Origin: Sphingobacteriales bacterium
Lineage (GTDB): Bacteria > Bacteroidota > Bacteroidia > Chitinophagales > CAIOSU01
Direction: 5' to 3'
DNA length: 64,000 bases
NCBI GenBank assembly: GCA_027483645.1
Contig: JAIXUD010000010.1
Span: forward strand, 126,001 to 190,000
In this document: positions 34,388-43,153 of the stretch, piece after piece
How positions within the stretch are numbered: the first letter of the stretch is position 1
How the letters are laid out: every line of letters starts with the position of its first letter
Program-made: the position numbers and the translations under genes
The notes under the pieces: generated by a model
What the model was told of the DNA's origin: nothing
The model's input: the letters and a program-made list of their open reading frames with translations, nothing else
The model's database searches: none

Positions 34388-35818
34388 TTACCTCCAGCCA
34401 CCTCCAAGCTCTTGATACATGCGCACAGTTGCGTTAAGCTGTTCTTTCTTTATCTCCACAAGCTCAATTTTCGCCTCCAATGCATCGCGCTGGGTAAGCA
34501 GCACTTCCATATAATCGGCCCTTGCTGACTTGAAGAGGTTGGTGGAAATATCGATAGACTGATTTAGCGCTTCAACCTGCTGTTTTTTCAACACAATAAC
34601 CCGTTCTAAGTTACCAATCTTACTAAGCTGATTGGCAACCTCAATATAGGCTTTCAATATTACCATTTCATAGTTGAATACTGCCTGCTTTTGCTTTGCA
34701 TTGGCACTTGCATATATTGCCTTAATGCCGTTTCGGTTTACTAGCGGTGCTACCAAATCGCCAGCAATATTAAATAGTATCGATTCGGGTGCTTTTATAA
34801 ATTGCACCAAATTAAAACCTTCCAGCCCAAGGCCAGCTTGTATGTTGAGCGACGGATAAAAATCGGCTTTGGCTACCCTAACGTCTAATTTGGAGGCTTC
34901 CAAATCTAGATTTGCTTGTTTAATATCGGGGCGGTTCTCTAGCAACTGTGATGGTATACCCGTAAAAATACTGTCGGGTAAAAGATTCAAGAAGTTGTCA
35001 GAGCTTCTTAATACCGGTTGCGGAAATCTACCCGTTAAAAAATTGAGCTGATTCTCAATTTCGACAATCTGTTGAATGATTTCATACTGCAAGCTTCTAT
35101 TTTTAAGCACCTCTGCCTCAAACCTTCTTACCGCAAGTTCCGTTACCTTGGCCGCTTCCTTCTGCATTTTTACAATCTGTAGTGCATCCTGTTGTATGAG
35201 GATGTTGGATTTAAGAATGTTCAATTGATTATCTAAGGCCATTAACTCGTAGTAAGAAATTGCTATTTCGGCAACCAACCTAGTTACCATATAGTTTCGC
35301 CCTTCAATGGATGACAAATAGCGATAGTTGGCCGATTTTTTGGCATTGCGCAGTTTCTTCCAAATATCCACCTCCCACGATGCGAAGATGCCCAACTTGT
35401 AGTTTTGCAGCGGCTCGGGCAAGTGCTTGCCATCTTCGTATGTTGATGAGTAGTCACTGGCGCCCTTGCTGGTAAACCGGCTCGGCTTATCCACCCCTGC
35501 ACCTGCACCGATGCCTACAAATGGAAGGTACTCACCTTTGCGCGCCCTTACTTCATTTTTAGCTATATCAATTTCCAGCAAGGCAATATTGAGTTCTTGG
35601 TTGTTTTTCAAGGCTGTATCAATAAGCGCTACCAAGTAAGGGTCAGAGAAGAACTCATTCCATTTAATCTGGGCCGTGTTGGTAGTGTCTGTGGTAGTTG
35701 TATAGCTGGCGGGCACGGTATCGTTAGCGGGCCGTTGCACCATGCTAGGTATACAGCCAGTTGCTAGCAGCATCATCAAAACGAGCCAGTAACCTGTATG
35801 CTTGGTTATGTTATTCAT
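34388..35818 (-). CDS. Outer-membrane efflux lipoprotein, TolC/NodT (OprM-like) family
   Basis: 476 residues. Lipoprotein signal YWLVLMMLLATGC with lipobox Cys near 22. Two OEP repeats follow (about 60-270 and 290-470), with IKWNEFFSDPYLVALIDTALKNNQELNIALLEIDIAKNEVRARKG, LGIFASWEVDIWKKLRNAKKSA and SIFTGIPSQLLENRPDIKQANLDLEASKLDVRVAKADFYPSLNI. It would form the trimeric outer-membrane channel of the tripartite pump encoded upstream, as third gene of the operon (MFP-RND-OMF). Confidence 0.93.
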   Translation of the reverse strand: MNNITKHTGYWLVLMMLLATGCIPSMVQRPANDTVPASYTTTTDTTNTAQIKWNEFFSDPYLVALIDTALKNNQELNIALLEIDIAKNEVRARKGEYLPFVGIGAGAGVDKPSRFTSKGASDYSSTYEDGKHLPEPLQNYKLGIFASWEVDIWKKLRNAKKSANYRYLSSIEGRNYMVTRLVAEIAISYYELMALDNQLNILKSNILIQQDALQIVKMQKEAAKVTELAVRRFEAEVLKNRSLQYEIIQQIVEIENQLNFLTGRFPQPVLRSSDNFLNLLPDSIFTGIPSQLLENRPDIKQANLDLEASKLDVRVAKADFYPSLNIQAGLGLEGFNLVQFIKAPESILFNIAGDLVAPLVNRNGIKAIYASANAKQKQAVFNYEMVILKAYIEVANQLSKIGNLERVIVLKKQQVEALNQSIDISTNLFKSARADYMEVLLTQRDALEAKIELVEIKKEQLNATVRMYQELGGGWR

Positions 35819-35894
35819 TGGTTTTATTTTCTATAGTTTTTTTGAAATAAGGGTGCAATAGTACCCATAAGTACTATTGCGCCCCGTTCATTCA

Positions 35895-38800
35895 TCAATC
35901 TTCAATGGTATGCACTATTTCTTCTGAAAGGGGCTCCAGGTGCTCATTTCTAATGAGATTGCGTCCTTCTACCAACTTGGCAAAGGCAAAATAGAGCCCA
36001 GGGATAACAATCACACCGAAAATGGTACCTACCAACATACCTCCCAGTGCCGAAGCACCAATGGTTCTATTACCAATAGCTCCAGCGCCATGGGCCAATA
36101 CCAATGGAATCAAACCTGCTATAAAGGCAAAGGACGTCATCAATATAGGCCTAAAGCGCATTTTGGCGCCTTCAATGGCTGATTGCAGCACGGTGGCACC
36201 CTGTTGGTTGCGCTGTACGGCAAACTCAACAATAAGCACTGCGTTCTTACCTAATAGGCCCACAAGCATTATCAACCCGATCTGGGCATAAATGTCATTG
36301 GCAAGGCCCAAAAGCTTAAGCATCAACAGCGAGCCGAAAATACCCACGGGCAATGACAGCAATACCGCAAAAGGCAGCACGAAGCTCTCATATTGCGCAG
36401 CCAGCACCAAGTACACAAACACCAATACTACCAGCAGTACGTATACCGCCTCGTTGCCGCGCTGTGCCTCGTCATACGACAAGCCTTCCCAGGCAATGTC
36501 GTAGCCTATAGGTAAGGTTTCTTTGGCTACCTCGCGTATGGCATTGATGGCATCCCCTGTAGTATAACCTTCGGCTGGTAGGCCGTTAATGGCGGCTGAG
36601 TTGTACAAGTTATATCGGGTAAGCTCATTAGGACCTTGGGTTTTGCGCAACTTCATAAAAGAAGAATAGGGCACCATTTCGCCCGATTCATTTTTAACGA
36701 ATAGGTTGTCCAAGTCTGATGGGTATCTGCGGCTTTCTGGTGTGGCCTGCACGTATACTTTAAAAAAGTTGCCAAAGCGTATAAAGCCTTGCTCATACGT
36801 GCTGCCTATCATGATGTTGAGGTTTTCCATGGCCCTGCCGATGGATACGCCTTTTTGCATGGCCGCTTTGTTGTCAATCTCTAGCTCATATTGCGGGAAG
36901 TTGGCCGAGAAGAACGTGAACAAGCCCGTTATCTCCTTGCGCTTTTTCAAGGCTTCCATAAACTCATCGTTTATCTTCTGAAACCCTTGGTAATCGTTGG
37001 TGTTGGTTTTATCAAGCATGCGAAGGGAGAAACCGCCCGAAGAGCCAAAGCCTGGTACTGCTGGGGGTTCAAAAAACTCAATAACGGCGCCCAGATTTTT
37101 TGATTTTACCTCTAGCTCTTCCATTATTTCATGTACTGATTTATCACGGTCCGACCAGGTTTTTAAGTTAATGAGGCAAGTACCCGCATTCGATGCACGG
37201 CCCTCCGTCATTATCTCATAACCCGCCAATGCCGATACCGACTCCACACCCTCAATTTCCTCGCATATTTGCTGCAGTTGTTGCGATACTTGGTTGGTTA
37301 TCTCTAGGGTAGCACCCGGTGGTGTTTGTATAATGGCATATATAGTACCTTGGTCTTCGCCAGGTATAAAGCCTGCCGGTAGTGCTTGGTTTTGGAAAAA
37401 GATACCCACGCTGAAAAGGGCCACAATACCAAAGGTTACCCACCTTCTATGGGTAATGATGGTCAATAGCCCGATGTACCTTCCTGTTAGTTTCTCGAAA
37501 AGGCCGTTGAACCAATCGATGAACCTATTGATGGGCGACTTTTTCCTCGGTTTGCCATGCTCGTTGTTCAGAAGAATAGCGCACAATACAGGGGTTAAGG
37601 TAAGGGCTACGATAGCTGAAAGGATAATGGAGCTAGCCATGGTAATGGAAAACTGCCTGTAGAAAGTACCAACCGGCCCCGACATAAAGGCGATAGGAAG
37701 AAAAACCGATACCATTACCAATGTAATGGCTATAATAGCACCACTTATCTCGCCCATTACTTCTCGTACCGCCCGGTATGGCGATAAGTGCTTTTCGGCC
37801 ATTTTAGCATGTACGGCCTCCACTACAACGATGGCGTCATCGACGACTATGCCTATCGCCAAAACTAGTGCAAAAAGGGTAATTAGGTTAATCGATAGAC
37901 CAAACATCTGCAACACGAAAAATGTGCCCACTAGCGAAACTGGTACTGCTATAATGGGGATAAGGGTTGATCGCCAATCGCCCAAGAAAAGAAATACTAC
38001 CAATGCAACGAGCAGAAAAGCATCGCGCAGGGTATGGGTAACTTGCTCAATGGATGCATCCAAAAACTGCGAAACGTCATAGCTTATCTTATAATCCATG
38101 CCTGGTGGGAAATCAGGTTCCATCTCCTTCAACTTAGCCTTTACCTCTTCAATCACTTTGCTGGCATTGCTGCCATACGATTGTTTCAACACTATAGCTG
38201 CCGAAGGAAAGCCATCAAGGTTAGAGTAGATATCGAAGAATTCGGAGCCCAGCTCCACGTTGGCAATGTCTTTCAGTTTAATAATCTCGCCTTCTTCGGT
38301 TGCCCTTATGATGATGTCTTCGTACTGCTCGGGCTTGTTGTATCGGTCTTGATAGATAAGCGTATACTCTAGTGATTGCGCCTGCAAGCCAGAGCTTTGG
38401 CCCAACCTACCTGGGCGCGCTATTACGCTCTGCTCCAGCATGGCTTCCATTACCTCTTCGGCAGATACGTTGTATGCTCGCATGCGGTCGGGTTTTAGCC
38501 ATACCCGCATGGCAAATTGCCTATTACCCAAAATAGTAGACCTAGAGATACCGTTAATACGGTTTATCTCAGGAATGATGTTCACGTTGGCATAGTTATA
38601 CAAAAACTTCTGGTCGGCATTTTTATCGGTGCTGAACAGGTTTACGTACATAAGCATACTTGGCTGTATGGGCGTTATCACCACCCCTTCTCGTTGTACC
38701 AGCGGAGGCAGTAGCGGCATGACTTGGTCTACCCTGGTTTTTACCATTACCACTGCTCTATCAGGGTCGGTACCGGGCTCAAAGGTTACCCGTATGGTAG

Positions 38801-39062
38801 CCTCGCCAGCGCTAGTAGCATCCGATGATATGTAGCGCATGCCCTGTACGCCGTTAATGGCCCGCTCTAATGGAATCAAGGTTGATTTTACCAGCACATC
38901 GGCACTGGAACCGGGGAAGGCAACAAAGATGTTTACAGTAGTAGGGGCAATATCAGGAAACTGGGAGATAGGTAGTTGCTTGATAGCCAGACCTCCCGTA
39001 AAAAGTATAATGATTGAAATTACGATGGCGAATACTGGCCTATGTATTATTTTGCTAAACAT
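35895..39062 (-). CDS. RND multidrug efflux permease (HAE1/AcrB type)
   Basis: 1055 residues, standard for the family. There are twelve membrane helices in two halves, starting FSKIIHRPVFAIVISIIILFTGGLAI. SQFPDIAPTTVNIFVAFPGSSADVL and AIVLKQSYGSNASKVI are in the porter domain. The proton-relay Asp pair lies in LAIGIVVDDAIVVVEAVH, and the relay Lys in LVGLLGKNAVLIVEFAVQR. HAE1 features outweigh HME (metal) features, so the exported compounds are probably hydrophobic drugs, detergents or secondary metabolites. It lies between the MFP (18 bases upstream) and the OMF genes. Confidence 0.96.
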   Translation of the reverse strand: MFSKIIHRPVFAIVISIIILFTGGLAIKQLPISQFPDIAPTTVNIFVAFPGSSADVLVKSTLIPLERAINGVQGMRYISSDATSAGEATIRVTFEPGTDPDRAVVMVKTRVDQVMPLLPPLVQREGVVITPIQPSMLMYVNLFSTDKNADQKFLYNYANVNIIPEINRINGISRSTILGNRQFAMRVWLKPDRMRAYNVSAEEVMEAMLEQSVIARPGRLGQSSGLQAQSLEYTLIYQDRYNKPEQYEDIIIRATEEGEIIKLKDIANVELGSEFFDIYSNLDGFPSAAIVLKQSYGSNASKVIEEVKAKLKEMEPDFPPGMDYKISYDVSQFLDASIEQVTHTLRDAFLLVALVVFLFLGDWRSTLIPIIAVPVSLVGTFFVLQMFGLSINLITLFALVLAIGIVVDDAIVVVEAVHAKMAEKHLSPYRAVREVMGEISGAIIAITLVMVSVFLPIAFMSGPVGTFYRQFSITMASSIILSAIVALTLTPVLCAILLNNEHGKPRKKSPINRFIDWFNGLFEKLTGRYIGLLTIITHRRWVTFGIVALFSVGIFFQNQALPAGFIPGEDQGTIYAIIQTPPGATLEITNQVSQQLQQICEEIEGVESVSALAGYEIMTEGRASNAGTCLINLKTWSDRDKSVHEIMEELEVKSKNLGAVIEFFEPPAVPGFGSSGGFSLRMLDKTNTNDYQGFQKINDEFMEALKKRKEITGLFTFFSANFPQYELEIDNKAAMQKGVSIGRAMENLNIMIGSTYEQGFIRFGNFFKVYVQATPESRRYPSDLDNLFVKNESGEMVPYSSFMKLRKTQGPNELTRYNLYNSAAINGLPAEGYTTGDAINAIREVAKETLPIGYDIAWEGLSYDEAQRGNEAVYVLLVVLVFVYLVLAAQYESFVLPFAVLLSLPVGIFGSLLMLKLLGLANDIYAQIGLIMLVGLLGKNAVLIVEFAVQRNQQGATVLQSAIEGAKMRFRPILMTSFAFIAGLIPLVLAHGAGAIGNRTIGASALGGMLVGTIFGVIVIPGLYFAFAKLVEGRNLIRNEHLEPLSEEIVHTIED

Positions 39063-39080
39063 TTCTTGTGTTTTTTAAGG

Positions 39081-40163
39081 TTACTCGGCCTTGATGCTCA
39101 AGTTTTTCATAACCGATAATGGCTCTACAAAGTCATAGTGTACTTCATCACCTTCTCGTACTTTTCGCAATCCTTCCAGCAGTATTTTATCGCTTTCTTT
39201 AAGGCCTTCGCTTATTACGTACAGGTGCGGTAGCTCCATGCCCACTATTACTTCAGTTGGCCTAGCTATATTATCCTTGTCAATTACAAACACATACTTT
39301 TTGCTCAGCACTTCGTAAGTGGCTTTTTGGGGTATAAGCAATGCGTTCTTTATAGGTAGGGGTATTTGGATAGTACCTGTTTCGCCATGCCTCAACAGGC
39401 CGTTAGGGTTGGGGAATGTGGCCCTAAAGGCTATGTTCCCTGTTTCATTATTGAAATCTGCGGCAATAGTATGCACTTCACCCAAATGCTCGAAAAGTAT
39501 GTCGTTGGCCATTAGCAACTTCACAATCATATGTTGGTCTTTGTTGTTGTTGCCCATATATTCTAGGTACTCGGCTTCAGGCACATTAAAGTATACCCAC
39601 ATTTCGCTATTGTCTGATAGGGTGGTAAGTAAATCGCCATCATCTACCAAGCTACCTAGCTGCACCTGCAATCGGTTCATATAGCCATCAAAAGGCGCCC
39701 TTATTTCGGTAAAGCTCAAATGGACTTGCGCCAGCATCAGTTCAGCATTGGCCTTATCCAATTTTGCTTTGGCCAACGCCAACTCGTTTATGGAGACAAT
39801 GCCGCTATCGGCCAGCATCTTGGTGTTTTTATACTCTATCTCGGCAAACTGTGCCTCCGCTTGGGCTTTGTTGGTTTCAGCTTGGTAAAGCTTCGGCATT
39901 ATTTGGAACATGAGTTGTCCCTTTTTCACAAACTGCCCTTCATCCACCAATATCTTTTCCAGATATCCTTTTTCAAGGGCCCTTATCTCAATATGCTGTG
40001 TAGCGTGTATTTGGCATACATATTCTTTGTTTGCCACGGTATCCATCCGCACGGGGCTGGTTACTAAAAATTTGGCGTGCTCTTCGGTTTCCTCTATTTC
40101 CGAATGGCAACTTGCGTAGCACAATAGTGCCAACAAGCCCAAAAATGACAGACCTTTCTTCAT
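39081..40163 (-). CDS. RND efflux membrane-fusion lipoprotein (periplasmic adaptor)
   Basis: 360 residues from the ATG at 40163. MKKGLSFLGLLALLCYASC is a lipoprotein signal peptide. The adaptor layout follows: barrel-sandwich half EIRALEKGYLEKILVDEGQFVKKGQLMFQI, alpha-hairpin QAETNKAQAEAQFAEIEYKNTKMLADSGIVSINELALAKAKLDKANAELMLAQ, and second half FTEIRAPFDGYMNRLQVQLGSLVDDGDLL. A beta-barrel and a membrane-proximal domain end in KVREGDEVHYDF. It is the first structural gene of the pump operon. Confidence 0.93.
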   Translation of the reverse strand: MKKGLSFLGLLALLCYASCHSEIEETEEHAKFLVTSPVRMDTVANKEYVCQIHATQHIEIRALEKGYLEKILVDEGQFVKKGQLMFQIMPKLYQAETNKAQAEAQFAEIEYKNTKMLADSGIVSINELALAKAKLDKANAELMLAQVHLSFTEIRAPFDGYMNRLQVQLGSLVDDGDLLTTLSDNSEMWVYFNVPEAEYLEYMGNNNKDQHMIVKLLMANDILFEHLGEVHTIAADFNNETGNIAFRATFPNPNGLLRHGETGTIQIPLPIKNALLIPQKATYEVLSKKYVFVIDKDNIARPTEVIVGMELPHLYVISEGLKESDKILLEGLRKVREGDEVHYDFVEPLSVMKNLSIKAE

Positions 40164-40336
40164 TGTTTTGTTATGTTTGTTAACCACTCCAGCATTATTT
40201 GGAATGCATACGCAGAAGCGCTGATACACGGTAGGCACAACAGGCCAACAGGTGTTAATGGAATGGCTGAATGTAGAAAAATAGATAACTGGGTACCGCT
40301 AGGTACAGGCAAATAAGAAAATGCCGAAAAGGAGAT

Positions 40337-40756
40337 TTATAAGCGGAATACTTGTAATACGGGCTGCCACTTTTTGAAGAGGGAGGTAGCAAAGGGATAA
40401 TGAGAAGTGGATGCTGGGAAAATCTGGTCGAGCAAAAGGCTGTTGGCATTTGCACCAGATTGAATAATAATATAATTGACAGCCTTATAAAACTTATCGA
40501 AAGTAGTAGTTTCTTCCGCAAAACCTGGTATGCCATGCATAGCGTACGAATCTTCGTCGCTTGGGCTGGTAACTATATGGAAGGCACTGGCATTGTAAGC
40601 GTGCGTAATGGAATTATTGTTGTGAGCTGGGGCAGTAACTTGCTGTGTAGTATGATTGTGGTGGCCGCAGTGTGAAAATAGCGCTACCAATTCTGTGCTG
40701 CTGCACAAAACCAAAAAAACTTGAACTAGTAATATTATCTGTAAGAGTTTTTTCAA
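40337..40756 (-). CDS. Small exported His-rich protein upstream of the efflux operon
   Basis: 139 residues starting at TTG (no in-frame ATG fits). MKKLLQIILLVQVFLVLCSS is a signal peptide or membrane anchor. It is followed by FSHCGHHNHTTQQVTAPAHNNNS with five His and one Cys in a short span. The C-terminus ends KKWQPVLQVFRL, which resembles the ending LAKLQVYRL of the Cys-rich protein at 50046. Both might belong to one small-protein group attached to transport operons; this is inference. Gap to the adaptor gene is 173 bases. A near-consensus -7 box CAATTTTG (40794-40787, minus) lies upstream. Confidence 0.6.
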   Translation of the reverse strand: MKKLLQIILLVQVFLVLCSSTELVALFSHCGHHNHTTQQVTAPAHNNNSITHAYNASAFHIVTSPSDEDSYAMHGIPGFAEETTTFDKFYKAVNYIIIQSGANANSLLLDQIFPASTSHYPFATSLFKKWQPVLQVFRL

Positions 40757-40889
40757 CTTTTAGTAGCCGTTCTAATTACTCCGGTACAAAATTGCATTAA
40801 ATATTTGGTATGCGCAGTATTATCGTTGTTAAGTATAGTTATAACTACCATGAGAGCACTACCAGCACTACAATTTTAACCTACATACC

Positions 40890-42362
40890 TTACCTACTAT
40901 AATTCGGAGCCTCTTTGGTAATATGTATATCGTGCGGGTGGCTTTCGTGCACGCCAGCGGCGCTTTGTTGGGTAAAGCGGGCCGTTGCCTGTAGGGTAGG
41001 GATGTCCTTAGAGCCGCAATAGCCCATGCCTGCGCGCAGGCCACCTATGTATTGGTACATTACCTCTTTCAATGAGCCCTTGAAAGGTACACGGCCTACA
41101 ATGCCCTCGGGCACTAATTTTTTAATGTCGTCTTCCACGTCTTGAAAGTAGCGGTCCTTGCTGCCTTCTTTCATCGCCTCTACCGAGCCCATGCCGCGGT
41201 ACGATTTGAATTTGCGGCCTTCGTATATAATGGTCTCGCCTGGTGACTCTTCCACCCCTGCGAACAAGGAGCCGGCCATAATTACATCCGCACCAGCCGC
41301 TATGGCTTTTACAATATCGCCCGTGTAGCGTATGCCACCGTCGCCAATAATGGGCACGCCAGTACCTTTCAAGCCTTGCGATGCCTCATAGATAGCGGTA
41401 AGCTGTGGTACGCCCACACCGGTTACAATACGGGTAGTGCAAATGGAGCCAGGGCCAATGCCCACCTTCACACCATCTGCACCAGCGTCGGCCAGGGCTT
41501 TGGCACCTTCGCGGGTACCCACGTTGCCTGCAATTACTTCAAGGTCAGGGAATTTTGCTTTCAAACCTTTCAAAGCATCAATTACGCCTTTGCTGTGGCC
41601 ATGCGCGGTATCAAGGGTTACTACATCTACCCCCACTTTCACCAAGGCTTCTACCCGCTCATATAAGTTGGCAGTTACACCCACCGCAGCTCCTACGCGC
41701 AGGCGGCCAAATTGGTCTTTACAGGCATTGGGGAAACTTTGTACTTTAATAATGTCTCTATAGGTTATCAACCCAATTAGCCTGCCGTTGCTATCTACCA
41801 TTGGCAGCTTTTCAATTCGGTGCTGCTTTAGTATTTGCTCCGCCTTGGTTAAGTCGGTGCCTTCGGGGGCTATGATCAAGTTGCTTTTGGTCATTACCTC
41901 TTGTACCTGCTTGGTTAGGTTGTGCTCAAAGCGTAGGTCGCGGTTGGTAAGTATACCTACCAACTTGAAGTTTTCATCCACAATAGGGATGCCGCCAATG
42001 CGGTACTCTATCATTATCTTTTTGGCCTCGCCGATGGTGTTGTGCGGGCGCAGGGTAATGGGGTCTATTATCAATCCGCTTTCGCTACGCTTCACCTTGC
42101 GCGCTTGCTCGGCTTGCTGCTCAATGGTCATGTTTTTGTGTATGAACCCTATGCCGCCTTCTTGTGCAATGGCAATGGCCAAGGCATATTCGGTAACGGT
42201 ATCCATAGCTGCGCTTACAATCGGCACGTTCAGGCGTATGTTGCGTGTAAGCTGGGTAGAGGTATCAACGTCGCGGGGGAGTACTTCGGAGTAGTTGGGG
42301 AGGAGTAAAACGTCGTCAAAGGTCAATCCCTGTCCCGCGAACTTGTCATTAGGTTGTAACAT
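40890..42362 (-). CDS. guaB: Inosine-5'-monophosphate dehydrogenase
   Basis: A 490-residue enzyme for the rate-limiting NAD-dependent step from IMP to XMP in guanine nucleotide synthesis. The TIM barrel opens with [28 protein letters not shown]. The two CBS domains (about 95-215; [40 protein letters not shown], and [30 protein letters not shown]) regulate it allosterically. The catalytic loop is [11 protein letters not shown] with the nucleophile Cys. The flap and [10 protein letters not shown], near the C-terminus, bind IMP. A perfect -7 box lies 17 bases upstream. Confidence 0.97.
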   Translation of the reverse strand: MLQPNDKFAGQGLTFDDVLLLPNYSEVLPRDVDTSTQLTRNIRLNVPIVSAAMDTVTEYALAIAIAQEGGIGFIHKNMTIEQQAEQARKVKRSESGLIIDPITLRPHNTIGEAKKIMIEYRIGGIPIVDENFKLVGILTNRDLRFEHNLTKQVQEVMTKSNLIIAPEGTDLTKAEQILKQHRIEKLPMVDSNGRLIGLITYRDIIKVQSFPNACKDQFGRLRVGAAVGVTANLYERVEALVKVGVDVVTLDTAHGHSKGVIDALKGLKAKFPDLEVIAGNVGTREGAKALADAGADGVKVGIGPGSICTTRIVTGVGVPQLTAIYEASQGLKGTGVPIIGDGGIRYTGDIVKAIAAGADVIMAGSLFAGVEESPGETIIYEGRKFKSYRGMGSVEAMKEGSKDRYFQDVEDDIKKLVPEGIVGRVPFKGSLKEVMYQYIGGLRAGMGYCGSKDIPTLQATARFTQQSAAGVHESHPHDIHITKEAPNYSR

Positions 42363-42378
42363 GGCTGCTAACTTTGCA

Positions 42379-42386
42379 CAAAATTA
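42379..42386 (-). promoter_or_regulatory. -7 box TAATTTTG for guaB
   Basis: The minus strand reads TAATTTTG at 42386-42379, then TGCAAAGTTAGCAGCC and the ATG at 42362. It fits TAnnTTTG. Confidence 0.55.
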
Positions 42387-42462
42387 AGGGTTATGGGTTG
42401 AATGGAAAAATGCGAGTTGAATTTTGTTTTAGGTACGCCATTTACCGGAATTGTATGGCACA

Positions 42463-42675
42463 TCATTTACCTTTCCTAGCCTTACGCTCTTTGTAAAGTT
42501 TGATGTTCCATAGTATGTAGGGAATTAGAACAGCCAGAATTAGTGTTGGCCATAAGATGCGTGCCATCCAGTAGACTATCTCTAGGTCGGTATCGCTGAA
42601 GCGCCTTCCATGACTACCATACCAACCAAATATGGAGAGTAGGGGTACAACAACAGTGGAAAGAAGAATTGCCAT
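42463..42675 (-). CDS. Small membrane protein (70 residues)
   Basis: Two predicted membrane helices: AILLSTVVVPLLSIFGWYG (2-20) and VYWMARILWPTLILAVLIPYILW (34-56). A short loop GRRFSDTDLE lies between them, and a strongly basic tail KLYKERKARKGK follows. No family recognised. The ATG overlaps the stop of the preceding small membrane gene by one base (TAATG), so the two are translationally coupled. Confidence 0.6.
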   Translation of the reverse strand: MAILLSTVVVPLLSIFGWYGSHGRRFSDTDLEIVYWMARILWPTLILAVLIPYILWNIKLYKERKARKGK

Positions 42676-42854
42676 TATGGGTTATCCAGTTTGCTATTAC
42701 GCTGCTTGTTAAAATCCTTTTGCCATTTCCAGTAAAGCAGCAACACTATCACCGCCATCAATAGAAAGCCACCGAAGAATACAACGATAACCCTCCCATC
42801 ATCCATCGAGTGCTTGGGAAACTTCGCAACAATCACGGCAAAAATAGGTATCAT
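42675..42854 (-). CDS. Small membrane protein (59 residues), coupled to the next gene
   Basis: From the ATG at 42854 (a GTG three codons earlier is possible). A hydrophobic N-terminus MIPIFAVIVAKF, then KHSMDDGRVIVVFFGGFLLMAVIVLLLYWKWQKDF with one clear membrane helix (about 25-44) and a polar tail KQRNSKLDNP. No family recognised. It forms a two-gene unit with the 70-residue protein, and there is no other gene on this strand for 450 bases upstream. Confidence 0.55.
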   Translation of the reverse strand: MIPIFAVIVAKFPKHSMDDGRVIVVFFGGFLLMAVIVLLLYWKWQKDFNKQRNSKLDNP

Positions 42855-43076
42855 TGAAATCACGGGGTTTATTTTTTAAATATACTGATTTTTCAGTAGA
42901 AATATGAAATTGACGTATGGCTGCAACCCTCTTTAGTATGATTTTCACCATTTATTGAAAGTGTTGAAAAGATGTGCAAAAAATCTTTTCCTCTTACAAA
43001 TAGCACTAATGGGTACTTTCTACGCATAAATGGCTACAGCATTGCGGGTTAAGTGAACGTTAAATAAAAAAAATGG

Positions 43077-43107
43077 TTGACAGGTCTGAAATCTAAGCGT
43101 ATTTTTG
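43077..43107 (+). promoter_or_regulatory. Promoter (TTGACA, TATTTTTG) of the 2.1-thousand-residue T9SS gene
   Basis: A TTG at 43077-43079 and TATTTTTG at 43100-43107 are 23 bases apart, start to start. The coding start follows about 47 bases later. Confidence 0.55.
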
Positions 43108-43153
43108 CACCCGCATTGCCACTTTGCACTTTTCAATAAGCACTATTATCAAG

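Noticed and set aside
36000-38900. Plus-strand frames opposite the RND permease
   Set aside because: They have no conserved motif and run fully inside a well-defined 1055-residue gene.
35895-39062. Heavy-metal (HME) RND pump
   Set aside because: The sequence around helix 4 (LAIGIVVDDAIVVVE) has the HAE1 Asp pair, and the protein's opening (SQFPDIAPTTVNI) is AcrB-like rather than CzcA/CusA-like.
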